From Vibrio sp. RE88 (GTDB taxonomy: Bacteria; Pseudomonadota; Gammaproteobacteria; Enterobacterales; Vibrionaceae), in contig NZ_VTYQ01000002.1 of NCBI RefSeq assembly GCF_013113835.1, positions 471,136 through 535,135 of the forward strand: a DNA stretch of 64,000 nt. The letters are read 5' to 3'. Under the pieces are notes generated by a model. That model had not been told where the DNA came from. It did not search any database and was given only the letters and a program-made list of their open reading frames with translations. The position numbers and the translations under genes are program-made. Below, piece by piece: positions 1 through 8,863 of this stretch (the stretch's first letter is position 1; each line of letters starts with the position of its first letter).

Positions 1-686
1 GCTGCTGCGGCCGCCCAACCAGAGTATGAGTTAAGCATTGACACGACCACTGGCATATCTGCACCACCAATTGATGCAACTAGGTGATAGCCAAATGCAA
101 ATGCAATCAATGTCATCACAATAAGCGCAAACATGCTGCCATCGGCATTGACGAAATGTAGCATCAGCAATGTTGAAACAACAACGGCTGCTAGATTCAA
201 CTTGTGCTTGTGAGGAAGATTCAAAGGTGACGAAGAAACGATACCACGCAGCTTACCAAACGCGACAACGGAACCTGTAAAGGTAACCGCACCGATGAAT
301 ACGCCGAGGAAGACTTCAACTAAGTGGATTACATGCTCAGCGTGGGTCGCCGCTTCTGGTGCATCTAGATAGCTGTTGTAACCAACAAGCACGGCTGCCA
401 TACCCACAAAACTGTGAAGAATAGCGACCAATTCAGGCATTTCGGTCATTTCCACTTTCTTCGCGTAGTGGATACCGATAGTGCCACCAATCGCCATAGC
501 GATAACGATCCAAACAAAACCTTGAGAATCAGGGCCAAAGATCGTTGCGATCAAAGCGATCGTCATACCGGCGATGCCGTAGTAGTTACCCGACTTAGCA
601 GATTCCTGCTTAGATAAACCAGCCAGACTTAAAATAAAGAATAATGCAGCAACAATATAAGCTGCTTGTACTAATCCTGCAGACAT
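1..686 (-). CDS. pntB: NAD(P) transhydrogenase subunit beta, PntB (3' end cut by window)
   Basis: Membrane subunit of the proton-translocating transhydrogenase, which passes hydride between NADH and NADP+ at the inner membrane. Reading leftward from an ATG at 684-686 gives about 228 residues starting [20 protein letters not shown], followed by several hydrophobic segments, a GKLRG loop and, at the window edge, the SGWAAAA motif typical of PntB. The stop lies outside the window, so roughly half the usual ~460 residues are visible. It starts 12 nt after the pntA stop, preceded by an AAGGAG-like site, so the two are one operon. Confidence 0.95.
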   Translation of the reverse strand, partial: MSAGLVQAAYIVAALFFILSLAGLSKQESAKSGNYYGIAGMTIALIATIFGPDSQGFVWIVIAMAIGGTIGIHYAKKVEMTEMPELVAILHSFVGMAAVLVGYNSYLDAPEAATHAEHVIHLVEVFLGVFIGAVTFTGSVVAFGKLRGIVSSSPLNLPHKHKLNLAAVVVSTLLMLHFVNADGSMFALIVMTLIAFAFGYHLVASIGGADMPVVVSMLNSYSGWAAAA

Positions 687-698
687 TCTCGTTACTCC

Positions 699-2234
699 TT
701 AATCTTTACGGAACATTTCAAGCATGCGCTTGGTAACAGTAAAGCCACCAAATATATTTATGCTTGCAATTAAAACGGCGATAAACGCCAGGAAGGAAAC
801 CACACCATTGCCTTGCCCAATCTGCAACAGTGCACCTACGACGATAATGCCAGAGATTGCATTGGTTACAGACATAAGAGGAGTGTGGAGAGCATGAGTA
901 ACGTTCCAGACTACGTAGTAGCCTACAACACAAGCAAGAACGAAGACGGTAAAGTGAGAAAGAAATGCTGCTGGAGCAACGGATGCTATCCATGCAAATG
1001 CACCAACACCAACGGCTAGAGCGGCCAGTTTCTTAACCGGAGAAACGGGTTCTTCGATTTTTTCTTCTGCTTTTACGGGTTCTGCTGGTTTTTGCTCAGG
1101 CTGAGCCGATACTTTAATTGGTGGTGCCGGCCAAGTGACTTCACCTTCTTTAACAACGGTCACACCACGCAATACAACATCTTCAAAATCGATATCGATG
1201 TTGCCATCTTTTTCTTTACATAACAGTTTCAACAAGTTGACTAAGTTAGTTGCGTAAAGCTGTGAAGATTGAGTTGGAAGGCGACCAACCATATCGGTGT
1301 AACCGACGATCTTAACGCCATTCGCAGTTGTAATGACTTTGTCTGCTTGAGTGTATTCGCAGTTACCGCCATTGGCAGCAGCAAGATCGACGACGACACT
1401 TCCCGCTTTCATGCTATCCACCATTTCTTTGGTGATCAGCTTAGGAGCTGGGCGGCCTGGAATGAGTGCAGTTGTAATGATGATATCAACGTCTTTAGCC
1501 TGTTCAGCGTAGAGCTCTTCCGCTTTCTTGTTGAACTCATCAGACATTTCTTTCGCATAGCCATCACCAGCGCCAGAGTCTTCTTTGAAATCGACTTCAA
1601 GGAATTCGGCGCCCATAGACTGGACTTGCTCTTTAACCTCTGGTCGAACGTCAAATGCTCGAACTATCGCACCTAAGCTACCAGCAGCACCGATTGCTGC
1701 AAGCCCTGCTACACCGGCACCCGCAACCAAAACTTTTGCTGGTGGAACTTTACCTGCAGCGGTGATCTGCCCCGTAAAGAAGCGACCAAACTCATGCGCG
1801 GCTTCAACGACAGCTCGATAACCTGCGATATTGGCCATTGAAGAAAGAGCATCGAGAGCTTGCGCTCGAGAGATACGTGGAACAGAATCCATCGCCATAA
1901 CATTGATGTTCTTACTGGATAGCTTTTCCATTAACTCAGGGTTTTGAGCTGGCCAGATGAAGCTAACCAGTGTTGCCCCTTCTTTAATTAGAGCGATTTC
2001 ATCGTCACTTGGTGCGTTGACTTTAAGAATGAGGTCTGACTGCCACACCTCTTCCTTGGTAACAATGCTTGCACCTGATGATTGAAAAGAAGAATCATCA
2101 AAACTTGCAAGTTCCCCTGCACTAGATTCGACATTAACATCAAATCCTAACTTTAACAGCTGCTCTACCGACTTGGGCGAGGCAGCCACTCGCGTTTCAC
2201 CCGCGAGTATTTCTTTTGGCACACCAATTTGCAT
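699..2234 (-). CDS. pntA: NAD(P) transhydrogenase subunit alpha, PntA
   Basis: Alpha subunit of the transhydrogenase, 511 residues, close to the E. coli length. The first ~370 residues form the alanine-dehydrogenase-like NAD(H)-binding domain (start MQIGVPKEI; Rossmann glycine motif [20 protein letters not shown] near 170-190; RAFDVRPEV after it). A Pro/Glu-rich linker near 378-400 leads to about four transmembrane segments at the C-terminus. The ATG has an AAGGAA site 6 nt upstream. It is first in the pntAB operon; the enzyme normally supplies NADPH at the expense of proton-motive force. Confidence 0.96.
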   Translation of the reverse strand: MQIGVPKEILAGETRVAASPKSVEQLLKLGFDVNVESSAGELASFDDSSFQSSGASIVTKEEVWQSDLILKVNAPSDDEIALIKEGATLVSFIWPAQNPELMEKLSSKNINVMAMDSVPRISRAQALDALSSMANIAGYRAVVEAAHEFGRFFTGQITAAGKVPPAKVLVAGAGVAGLAAIGAAGSLGAIVRAFDVRPEVKEQVQSMGAEFLEVDFKEDSGAGDGYAKEMSDEFNKKAEELYAEQAKDVDIIITTALIPGRPAPKLITKEMVDSMKAGSVVVDLAAANGGNCEYTQADKVITTANGVKIVGYTDMVGRLPTQSSQLYATNLVNLLKLLCKEKDGNIDIDFEDVVLRGVTVVKEGEVTWPAPPIKVSAQPEQKPAEPVKAEEKIEEPVSPVKKLAALAVGVGAFAWIASVAPAAFLSHFTVFVLACVVGYYVVWNVTHALHTPLMSVTNAISGIIVVGALLQIGQGNGVVSFLAFIAVLIASINIFGGFTVTKRMLEMFRKD

Positions 2235-2466
2235 AGCTATTCCTTGACTACTGGCAACAATGATTAATTGTTTTTATCTAACGGTTTCATTAACTTCAAG
2301 CACTTTGTAACAAAAATACAAAATATCATTACATATAACCGTTGGTAATGAAGCACTTCGAGTATTACGAGGTAATGAAACAACGCTTTCATTTCAAAAT
2401 GAGAGGTCGTACCAGTTACCGTTAATTGTCATTAAATCAAACAAATAGATGCAATACACAAAATAA

Positions 2467-2498
2467 AAGAGCCATCAGCATAACGACTAATGGCTCTT
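2467..2498 (-). terminator. Intrinsic terminator after the HlyU-family gene
   Basis: AAGAGCCAT pairs with ATGGCTCTT around a 14-nt loop. Read leftward the stem is followed by a T-rich run. It sits about 30 bp beyond the stop of the 93-residue gene. Confidence 0.75.
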
Positions 2499-2529
2499 AA
2501 ATTTATGACGCTCGTCAACTAGGAAAAGA

Positions 2530-2811
2530 CTAACTAAAAATATTATCACCCATCTGATCGATGAACATTTGCGCTTTTTTTAGCATGAATTCGTTAGCAT
2601 CGTACTCAGATGCCAGCACGTCTGAACGGATAAACCGATGCTCCTTAGTCTGCCCTTCTAACTCTTTTGTAATACGGCCTGCAATACGATATTGCCCGTT
2701 CTCAGGCTGGGCCTCTTGATAGATAAGAAAGCCTTTGTATTCCACCGGTTCAACTTCGACTTTAGCTTGTTCTTTACTGCCGCCACCAAACAAACGAGAA
2801 AATAGTCCCAC
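2530..2811 (-). CDS. HlyU-family (PF10115-type) small protein
   Basis: A 93-residue protein with start MGLFSRLFGGGSKE and a compact body (YKGFLIYQEAQPENGQYRIAG, then RFIRSD and a C-terminal helix). I recognise it as the small family named after HlyU in Vibrionaceae; it is not the ArsR-type HlyU winged-helix regulator of V. vulnificus, and there is no obvious HTH. It lies 11 nt after the ComFB-family gene, so the two are probably co-transcribed. Biochemical function is not evident from sequence. Confidence 0.8.
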   Translation of the reverse strand: MGLFSRLFGGGSKEQAKVEVEPVEYKGFLIYQEAQPENGQYRIAGRITKELEGQTKEHRFIRSDVLASEYDANEFMLKKAQMFIDQMGDNIFS

Positions 2812-2822
2812 CTAGTACTCCT

Positions 2823-3194
2823 TTAGGTAATTTGTTTATTCATAACCAGAGGTTTTTCAAACCATTCGAGTTCGGTATCGTCATCGAATCGTGGTTTACT
2901 GAACATAATAGGGACTTCATCTTTACGATTTCTTCTTCTATCGTCAACTATCATTGTCAGTGCCGCTTCAACGGCGGTCTCTGAGTATTTTTTAAGAACA
3001 ACCAATCTTTCTTCAGATAACGCAGACAGAAAGTCGATATCGTGGCGGATATAAACAGGTCTGAGCTGACTAAGTGCCAAACAGGCCAAATCTGCGAGCT
3101 GTTCATGATCAAACCTGTTAGTGTACTGACTGTCAGCTAACACCTGACCTACAAGAGTTTCCATGTAGTTGTGAACATCAACACTAATTTGCAT
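2823..3194 (-). CDS. ComFB-family (late competence) protein
   Basis: A 123-residue, mostly helical protein. The segment from about 30 to 85 (DLACLALSQLRPVYIRHDID, then a run ending EAALTMI) matches the ComFB domain as I remember it. In cyanobacteria ComFB proteins have been described as cyclic dinucleotide receptors; applying that here is inference, but it fits the divergent diguanylate cyclase 222 bp away. The start ATG has TAAGG/AAGGAG sequences upstream. First gene of a two-gene operon with the HlyU-family gene. Confidence 0.75.
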   Translation of the reverse strand: MQISVDVHNYMETLVGQVLADSQYTNRFDHEQLADLACLALSQLRPVYIRHDIDFLSALSEERLVVLKKYSETAVEAALTMIVDDRRRNRKDEVPIMFSKPRFDDDTELEWFEKPLVMNKQIT

Positions 3195-3416
3195 AAACCT
3201 TAACTCCTTTAAGATTCAGACTTTTCTTATGAGTATCAGTTAACTATAAAACACAAAATCGATTTAAGGATGCTTTCTCATCACTTTTTGACTATTGTTC
3301 ATACTAACACTCACTTTTCATTCATTAGTTTAGTAAAAAGCTTGGAAAATCATCAAATCAAAGTATTCTAAGACTTGTATATTAAGAAGTTAATTAATAA
3401 GGCTAAGGCTAGGTAA

Positions 3417-4652
3417 ATGTCGTTTTCTTTGGTAACAACAAATTGGTTTCGTTTGACGTTTCCGGTGCTGCTGTTAGCGATGATCGGCTTTGGCATGAAT
3501 AATGTCATCAACCTTACGCAAGCAAACTTAGGTATTACTTCTAATCTCCCTTATTTTTTATTCTTGTGTGTTATTGGTTTAGGTCACGCGTTTAAACAAT
3601 GCCGTATTGCTATGGTTGCGCTGACCATGCTTGTTGTCTATTGGTACATACAAGAACACCTACAAAGCTCTCTTTCGACTGGTTCTACGCTTCTTGAACT
3701 TTCGCTGCTCGCATTTGTTGTCCCGATTGCTTGCGCATTAGTCTACCCATACAAGGAAAGAGGTGTTCTGAGTCGAGCATTTATTGTTTACGTCGTGACG
3801 CTGTCACTCATTGCAATTTGGTGTTACCTCATCCTTGCCCACTTTTATGAAGGTGGGTTCCAAAACTTCGATGAGACATTCCTCTATTCTGAACCGAGCG
3901 TTTCGCGGCTGCCGTTAATTCTTGTTTTGTATTCAGTTGGTGCAGTGTTGTTGAGTGCGATTTTTGTTCTCAGGGTTAACCGGATTATTGATGTCGTTGT
4001 TTATTCAGCGATCACACTCTCTTCGGTGACGTTTACGTTTTTCCACGTTAAGTACGTATCCAGCACCATGTTTACCCTTTCTGGCTTCTTGTTACTGATT
4101 TATATGCTTTCGGCGAGTTATGAACTCGCATTTAAAGATCGGTTGACTGATATTCCCGGACGATTAGCGTTAGAGTCAGATCTGCGGCACTTAGGAAAAC
4201 GGTACACAATAGCAATGCTCGATATCGATCATTTCAAATCATTTAACGACACTTATGGACACGAAACGGGTGACGATGTTCTGAAGCTTGTTGCTAGCAA
4301 AATGCAGCAAGTCGGCGGCCGTGCCAAAGTCTATCGTTATGGCGGCGAAGAGTTTACGGTATTGTTTAAAAATAAAGATGTCGATGAATCTCTCGATCAC
4401 CTTGAGCTATTACGTTCTTCCATTGAAGAGTACGAAATGGTTGTTCGTAATGAGAAATCACGACCGAAGGATGATAAGTCTGGCGCTAAAAAACGTGGTA
4501 AGTCTAACTCACACGATCATGTTAACGTTACGATTAGTATTGGTGTCGCTGATCATGACAATGCAGATAGCGTCTCAGAGGTTATGAAAAGTGCTGATGC
4601 TGCCTTATATAAAGCAAAGCGCGCTGGGCGTAACCGCATTGAATCCGCCTAG
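3417..4652 (+). CDS. Membrane-anchored diguanylate cyclase (GGDEF)
   Basis: 411 residues. About seven hydrophobic helices fill residues 1-235 and form a membrane sensor of unassigned type. A GGDEF domain follows (DRLTDIPGR near 240, DIDHFKSFND, YGHETGDD), with active-site GGEEF at 309-313. The inhibitory RxxD position just upstream reads RAKV, so the product-inhibition I-site is lost. A basic, low-complexity insertion (around 344-362, rich in K, S, D) interrupts the domain before the conserved ISIGVA strand. Predicted to make cyclic-di-GMP. Divergent from the ComFB-family gene; a weak AGG site precedes the ATG. Confidence 0.9.
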   Translation: MSFSLVTTNWFRLTFPVLLLAMIGFGMNNVINLTQANLGITSNLPYFLFLCVIGLGHAFKQCRIAMVALTMLVVYWYIQEHLQSSLSTGSTLLELSLLAFVVPIACALVYPYKERGVLSRAFIVYVVTLSLIAIWCYLILAHFYEGGFQNFDETFLYSEPSVSRLPLILVLYSVGAVLLSAIFVLRVNRIIDVVVYSAITLSSVTFTFFHVKYVSSTMFTLSGFLLLIYMLSASYELAFKDRLTDIPGRLALESDLRHLGKRYTIAMLDIDHFKSFNDTYGHETGDDVLKLVASKMQQVGGRAKVYRYGGEEFTVLFKNKDVDESLDHLELLRSSIEEYEMVVRNEKSRPKDDKSGAKKRGKSNSHDHVNVTISIGVADHDNADSVSEVMKSADAALYKAKRAGRNRIESA

Positions 4653-4671
4653 TTACTAATGATTTAAACGC

Positions 4672-4702
4672 AAAAAGGTTCAGCATAAGCTGAACCTTTT
4701 TT
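4672..4702. terminator. Bidirectional terminator between two GGDEF genes
   Basis: A 12-bp stem (AAAAGGTTCAGC with its complement, loop ATAA) has A-rich and T-rich flanks, so it can end both the rightward and the leftward gene. Confidence 0.85.
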
Positions 4703-4719
4703 ATTAACTATGACAGTGG

Positions 4720-5673
4720 TTAGTCTATGTATGTAAAGCGATTTCGCCCGTCACTTTTAGAGCGGTATAGGCCTTCATCTGCTTTGGAGTACATATCGTC
4801 AGGTGTCTCTTTACCAGTAGGATTAAAGCTGCATACCCCTTGTGACACCGTCACATATCCAGCTACAGAGCTGTACTCGTGTTTGATGGCGAGAGCTTCA
4901 AGTGTCGATTGAACCCGCATCGCGTGCTTCTTTGCGTGTTCAGCATCGGTGTGCCCTAACACTACGACAAACTCTTCTCCGCCATAGCGGCCGACTATTT
5001 CTCCACTCCGAGAAAACAAAGAAGTAAGCGTTTGTGCGATTTCGATCAGGCACTTGTCCCCTTCTATATGGCCGTAGTTGTCGTTGTATAACTTAAAATG
5101 ATCAACATCGAGCAGTACTAAACTTAGCGGCAATCCATGACGTCCATGAACCGCTATCATTTCTTTAAGCTTTTCGTCGATATAGCGACGATTTTTAACT
5201 TTTGTAAGGCCGTCTTCGCTAGCAAGCTTTTCGAGCTCTTGATTCGCTTTTGCCAGTTCCGCTGTTTTCTGATTAAGCTCACGACGCATAAACGCGATTC
5301 TTTGCATGGCAATAAGCTTAGAGGCCAGAACGAGCTTATCAACCGGTTTAGTGAGGTAATCATCGCCGCCTGCTTCAATAGCATGGGCTATCATTGCGGG
5401 TTCATCGTGGCTACTTAGGAAAATGATTGGGATCCACTCTTGGTACTTAGAACGGATACGTTGAGAGACTTCAAAGCCATCCATCTCAGGCATGGATATA
5501 TCGAGTAAGATAAGCTCAGGCTCAAATGAGGGATACATTTCTAAAGCTTGTTCACCAGAAGCGGCCATTTCTACTGTGTGGCCTAGCTGCTTTAGACGAA
5601 TAGCCAACTGCATGCGCTCCATTTGCACGTCATCGACTAGAAGAATTTTCATCGAAGATCCAGATAGTTCCAC
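4720..5673 (-). CDS. Response regulator diguanylate cyclase (REC-GGDEF)
   Basis: 317 residues, PleD/WspR-like. The receiver domain covers about 8-125, with acidic pair D14-D15, phospho-acceptor D58 in LLDISMPEMDG and K109 in YLTKP. A short coiled linker (about 130-152, QKTAELAKANQELEKLASED) joins a GGDEF domain with GGEEF at 231-235. The I-site reads RSGE, a near-match to RxxD. The GTG start used here has AAGGT 7 nt upstream; an internal ATG seven codons later (5652) is an alternative. No histidine kinase is adjacent, so it is an orphan regulator converging on the other GGDEF gene. Confidence 0.92.
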   Translation of the reverse strand: MELSGSSMKILLVDDVQMERMQLAIRLKQLGHTVEMAASGEQALEMYPSFEPELILLDISMPEMDGFEVSQRIRSKYQEWIPIIFLSSHDEPAMIAHAIEAGGDDYLTKPVDKLVLASKLIAMQRIAFMRRELNQKTAELAKANQELEKLASEDGLTKVKNRRYIDEKLKEMIAVHGRHGLPLSLVLLDVDHFKLYNDNYGHIEGDKCLIEIAQTLTSLFSRSGEIVGRYGGEEFVVVLGHTDAEHAKKHAMRVQSTLEALAIKHEYSSVAGYVTVSQGVCSFNPTGKETPDDMYSKADEGLYRSKSDGRNRFTYID

Positions 5674-5827
5674 TTGTTCTACCTTTTTGTATGTAAACTG
5701 GCCGAAAAATCAGCTGATTATAGAAAAGAATACTCTAAGGGGGACAATTCCTCCACTACGGTTGACATTTAATGAGGATTTTTTAGGATAACGCCGTTAA
5801 ACACGTACAATTTATGAGATAAAACTA

Positions 5828-6265
5828 ATGTCTGACGTTAACCAAACAGAACAACCTAAGGTCGACCTTTCGACTGTTTCAGCAGAACTTCGTCAAGTAA
5901 TTGAATTTGATGGTGTTCCTGAAGCAATGCACTTCATGGTAACTTCTATCCATGAAGTGTCAGAGGAAGCCGTTCGTGAAGCTTGGGATGAGCTGCCAAA
6001 AAGTGCTCAAAATGTTCTAGATAACTTTGAGCAGTTCCACGCTCTTATCTCTGTAAGTCAGGCGTTTGCAGGTATTAATGTAATGGAAGAGTTTCCTACG
6101 CTTAATCTACCTGAAGATATGACTGATGAGCAGAAAGAAGAATACCGAGCACAGTTGCTAGACCAGGTTCTTCACAACTGTGTGAAAGATATGGTTAAGC
6201 AGATTAAGAAAGCACGTCGTGACCCTGTGCTAAAGCGTGACTTTACTGACGTATTTGTAAAATAA
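5828..6265 (+). CDS. DUF3069-type conserved protein
   Basis: A 145-residue acidic, helix-rich protein without signal peptide or membrane segment (start MSDVNQTEQPKVDLSTVSAE). I associate it with the DUF3069 family found in vibrios, but the function is unknown. It is transcribed alone and ends at a strong terminator shared with modC. The ribosome-binding site is weak (GAGAT about 9 nt upstream). Confidence 0.7.
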   Translation: MSDVNQTEQPKVDLSTVSAELRQVIEFDGVPEAMHFMVTSIHEVSEEAVREAWDELPKSAQNVLDNFEQFHALISVSQAFAGINVMEEFPTLNLPEDMTDEQKEEYRAQLLDQVLHNCVKDMVKQIKKARRDPVLKRDFTDVFVK

Positions 6266-6280
6266 TTCAGTAAACACGAA

Positions 6281-6303
6281 AAACGCCGCATTACGCGGCG
6301 TTT
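6281..6303. terminator. Bidirectional terminator (DUF3069 gene / modC)
   Basis: AAACGCCGC and GCGGCGTTT pair around ATTAC. The stem touches the modC stop codon and is flanked by A and T runs on its two sides. Confidence 0.9.
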
Positions 6304-6304
6304 T

Positions 6305-7411
6305 TTAATGGCTCAATACCACATCTCTTTGCGTCACACTTACCCCTTTAATCTGGGCAAAGACTTCCATCCCTTCTTGGAGTTCCAGCTCGTCCTTAGC
6401 CCAAGCGGTGATCGTCGCCCATAAATAGCAGTTCGCGCTGAGTTCTAGTTTAACCGATACGCTCTGTCGATTTGTTCCTTGAGAATGGCTTTGGATTTGA
6501 GCGATCTTCGCTTTGAGAATATTCCGAATTGAACTCTTTTCAGGCTTATCCAAGGCAATCGACACGTCACTCGCTCTCACCTGTAGTCTCACTTTCGCTT
6601 CAGGCGCCATTTCTAAACGCTGTACCCAAATACACACATTGTCCGCCAGTTTCACTTTAGACAGTGCATAGTTTGTGTTGTGGTGAACAACCGTCGCTTC
6701 AAACAACGAGCTTTGGTCTGAGAAGGATTGCCATGGCCTCATAGCTCTAGATGACCACACATCTTCTAGGCTACCTGAAGTCACCACTTTACCATCATCG
6801 ATAACCACAATATGGTTTGCCAAGCGCACGACCTCATTGAGGCTATGTGACACATAAATGATGGGAATTTCAATCTCACTGGCAAGCTGCTCTAAAAATG
6901 GCAATACTTCGCGCTTACGCGGAATATCTAGCGATGCCAGAGGTTCATCCATCAAGAGTATTTCCGGCTTGGAAAGTAGTGCTCGACCGATTGCTACGCG
7001 TTGTTTCTCTCCTCCGGATAGCTGTATCGGGTATCGTTTAAGAAGAGGTTCTAACGCCAATAATTTAATTACCTTGTCAAAATGCTGTTGATCCAATTCA
7101 CGCACACCATACAAAAGATTGCCTTTGACCCGAAAGTGTGGGAATAACCTCGATTCCTGAAAAACGTAACCTACGCGGCGTTTGTGGGCAGAAACGTTTA
7201 TTTTCGATTGCGAGCTATAGAGAGGTTTGCCTGAAACAGTAATCTCGCCTTCGTCAGGTGTTCTTAAACCCGCAATCACGTCGATCAGTGACGTTTTTCC
7301 TGCCCCTGAACGACCAAAAATTGCGGTAATGCCTTTTTCTGGCACTGAGACATCAATGTCAAACTTCTGCTCGCCTAACGTTTGTTTAAACTGAATTCGA
7401 ATATCACTCAT
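6305..7411 (-). CDS. modC: Molybdate ABC transporter ATP-binding protein ModC
   Basis: 368 residues. The ABC ATPase domain occupies about 1-235, with Walker A GRSGAGKTS near 33-41, signature LSGGEKQRVAIGRALL, Walker B LLMDEPLASLD and a switch His in YVSHSLNEV. The C-terminal region (about 290-368) is the TOBE/Mop-like molybdate-binding domain typical of ModC. Its ATG overlaps the modB stop by 4 nt, so it is translationally coupled. Drives molybdate or tungstate import through ModB. Confidence 0.94.
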   Translation of the reverse strand: MSDIRIQFKQTLGEQKFDIDVSVPEKGITAIFGRSGAGKTSLIDVIAGLRTPDEGEITVSGKPLYSSQSKINVSAHKRRVGYVFQESRLFPHFRVKGNLLYGVRELDQQHFDKVIKLLALEPLLKRYPIQLSGGEKQRVAIGRALLSKPEILLMDEPLASLDIPRKREVLPFLEQLASEIEIPIIYVSHSLNEVVRLANHIVVIDDGKVVTSGSLEDVWSSRAMRPWQSFSDQSSLFEATVVHHNTNYALSKVKLADNVCIWVQRLEMAPEAKVRLQVRASDVSIALDKPEKSSIRNILKAKIAQIQSHSQGTNRQSVSVKLELSANCYLWATITAWAKDELELQEGMEVFAQIKGVSVTQRDVVLSH

Positions 7412-8100
7412 CGCTGTGTCCCCAGTCTTTTAGCACAATGACGAGTCAGGACTTCTGAGCCAAGTAATGAGGCTAAGGCAATAACAATGGAGATAATGCA
7501 TAAACGCATCGTTTCAAGCTCTGCGCCCGGAGTTTCAATGAAGGTGAACATTGCTAAAGGAATTGTCTGCGTTTCACCTGGAATATTCGACACAAAGCTG
7601 ATTGTTGCTCCGAACTCCCCGAGGCTACGTGCAAATGAAAGCATCGTCCCTGTGATGATTCCGGGAATTGTCAGCGGTAATGTGATGGTAAAGAATATTT
7701 TAAGCGGTGAGGCACCAAGGGTCGCGGCTGCTTGCTCAAGTTTAGGATCTACATTCTCTAAGCTGAGGCGAATTGAACGAACCATCAAAGGTAAAGCAAC
7801 GATCACACACGCAAGTACAGCCCCTTTCCAGCTAAAAGAGAAGACCAGTCCGAAATACTCATATAACCATTGGCCAATAAAACCTTGGCGTCCCATCGAA
7901 ATCAGGAGCAAATAACCAATAACGACAGGAGGAAGCACTAAAGGAAGATGAATTAAGCTGTCGAGCCAGCTTTTGCCGATAAACTGCTTTTTAGCCAGCA
8001 GCCAACCAAATCCAATCCCGATAGGAATCAGCCAGCAAATAGTATAAAACGCAACTTTCAGGCTGAGCATTAGCGCTTGATATTCGTAATCAGAAAGCAA
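7408..8100 (-). CDS. modB: Molybdate ABC transporter permease ModB
   Basis: 230 residues, about five transmembrane helices; contains LVLPPVVIGYLLL, the permease EAA-like loop (LEQAAATLGASPLKIFFTITLP) and SLGEFGATI, all characteristic of ModB. The start is a TTG (codon 8098-8100) with AGGA 9 nt upstream; this aligns the N-terminus with E. coli ModB from memory, and no better ATG is nearby. Lies 11 nt after modA and overlaps modC. Confidence 0.93.
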   Translation of the reverse strand: MLSDYEYQALMLSLKVAFYTICWLIPIGIGFGWLLAKKQFIGKSWLDSLIHLPLVLPPVVIGYLLLISMGRQGFIGQWLYEYFGLVFSFSWKGAVLACVIVALPLMVRSIRLSLENVDPKLEQAAATLGASPLKIFFTITLPLTIPGIITGTMLSFARSLGEFGATISFVSNIPGETQTIPLAMFTFIETPGAELETMRLCIISIVIALASLLGSEVLTRHCAKRLGTQR

Positions 8101-8111
8101 TGAAGGTAATC

Positions 8112-8858
8112 CTAGTTAAATCCGTTTTGTTTAAATACTGCCTGAGCTTGATCACTTTGGAGAAAGGCAGCAAAGTCCTTGGTGGTTTGTTTGTCGTTCA
8201 GTTTAGCCATTGGGTAAGTAATAGAAGTGTGGCTCGAAGCTGGAAACGTACCAATGACTTTTACTTTATCACTCACTAACGCGTCCGTCTTATAAACAAT
8301 CCCAAGTGGCGTTTCGCCACGTTCAACTAGAGTAAGGGCGACTCTAACATTGTTGACGGGGGCAAGTTGCCCTTTTAAGCCACTCCATAACCCAAGCGAT
8401 TCAAGCGCTTCTTTGGCATACATTCCCGCAGGCACTGCGTTGGTTTGCCCTATCGCTAATCTCTGACCTGACAAGCGTTTGGACCATTGTTCTGGGTTTT
8501 CTAGTTCCAACGGCTCAGGATGGCCGATAGGTGAGATCACAACCAACTGATTATGGGCAATATTTGTGACGGCGTCACTATTAGTTACTCCTTGCTGAAC
8601 TAGATAATCACTCCATTTAGTATTGGCTGATATATAGAGATCAGCAGGTGCCCCGCTCAATATTTGCCGTGCAAGAGAAGAAGAACCTGCGAAAACGGGC
8701 GTAACTTTTACACCTGTTTCCGCTTGGTATTTCTCAGCTAACGCTTTAATCACATTAGTCATGGACGACGCAGCATAAACGTTCACTGAGGCATGAACTG
8801 TCGCAGAGAAAATGAAAGTCAAAAAGGTGTAAAAGAATCGCTGGGTAAAAAATTTCAT
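8112..8858 (-). CDS. modA: Periplasmic molybdate-binding protein ModA
   Basis: 248 residues. The reading frame is open further upstream, but the ATG at 8856-8858 gives a clean signal peptide (MKFFTQRFFYTFLTFIFSA, cleavage after VHA). The mature protein starts VNVYAASSMTNVIKALAEKY and contains GSSSLARQI and GAPADLYISA, the oxyanion-binding loops of ModA. The start lies only 5 nt after the cobQ stop with no strong Shine-Dalgarno, so expression probably depends on cobQ translation or transcription. No ModE-type site can fit directly in front. Confidence 0.94.
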   Translation of the reverse strand: MKFFTQRFFYTFLTFIFSATVHASVNVYAASSMTNVIKALAEKYQAETGVKVTPVFAGSSSLARQILSGAPADLYISANTKWSDYLVQQGVTNSDAVTNIAHNQLVVISPIGHPEPLELENPEQWSKRLSGQRLAIGQTNAVPAGMYAKEALESLGLWSGLKGQLAPVNNVRVALTLVERGETPLGIVYKTDALVSDKVKVIGTFPASSHTSITYPMAKLNDKQTTKDFAAFLQSDQAQAVFKQNGFN

Positions 8859-8863
8859 CAATA

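Noticed and set aside
1269..1676. 135-codon plus-strand ORF inside pntA
   Set aside because: Antisense shadow; translated sequence shows no protein-like conservation pattern.
2530..2811. Reading the HlyU-family gene as the hemolysin activator HlyU
   Set aside because: That regulator is an ArsR-type winged helix; this 93-residue protein shows no such motif.
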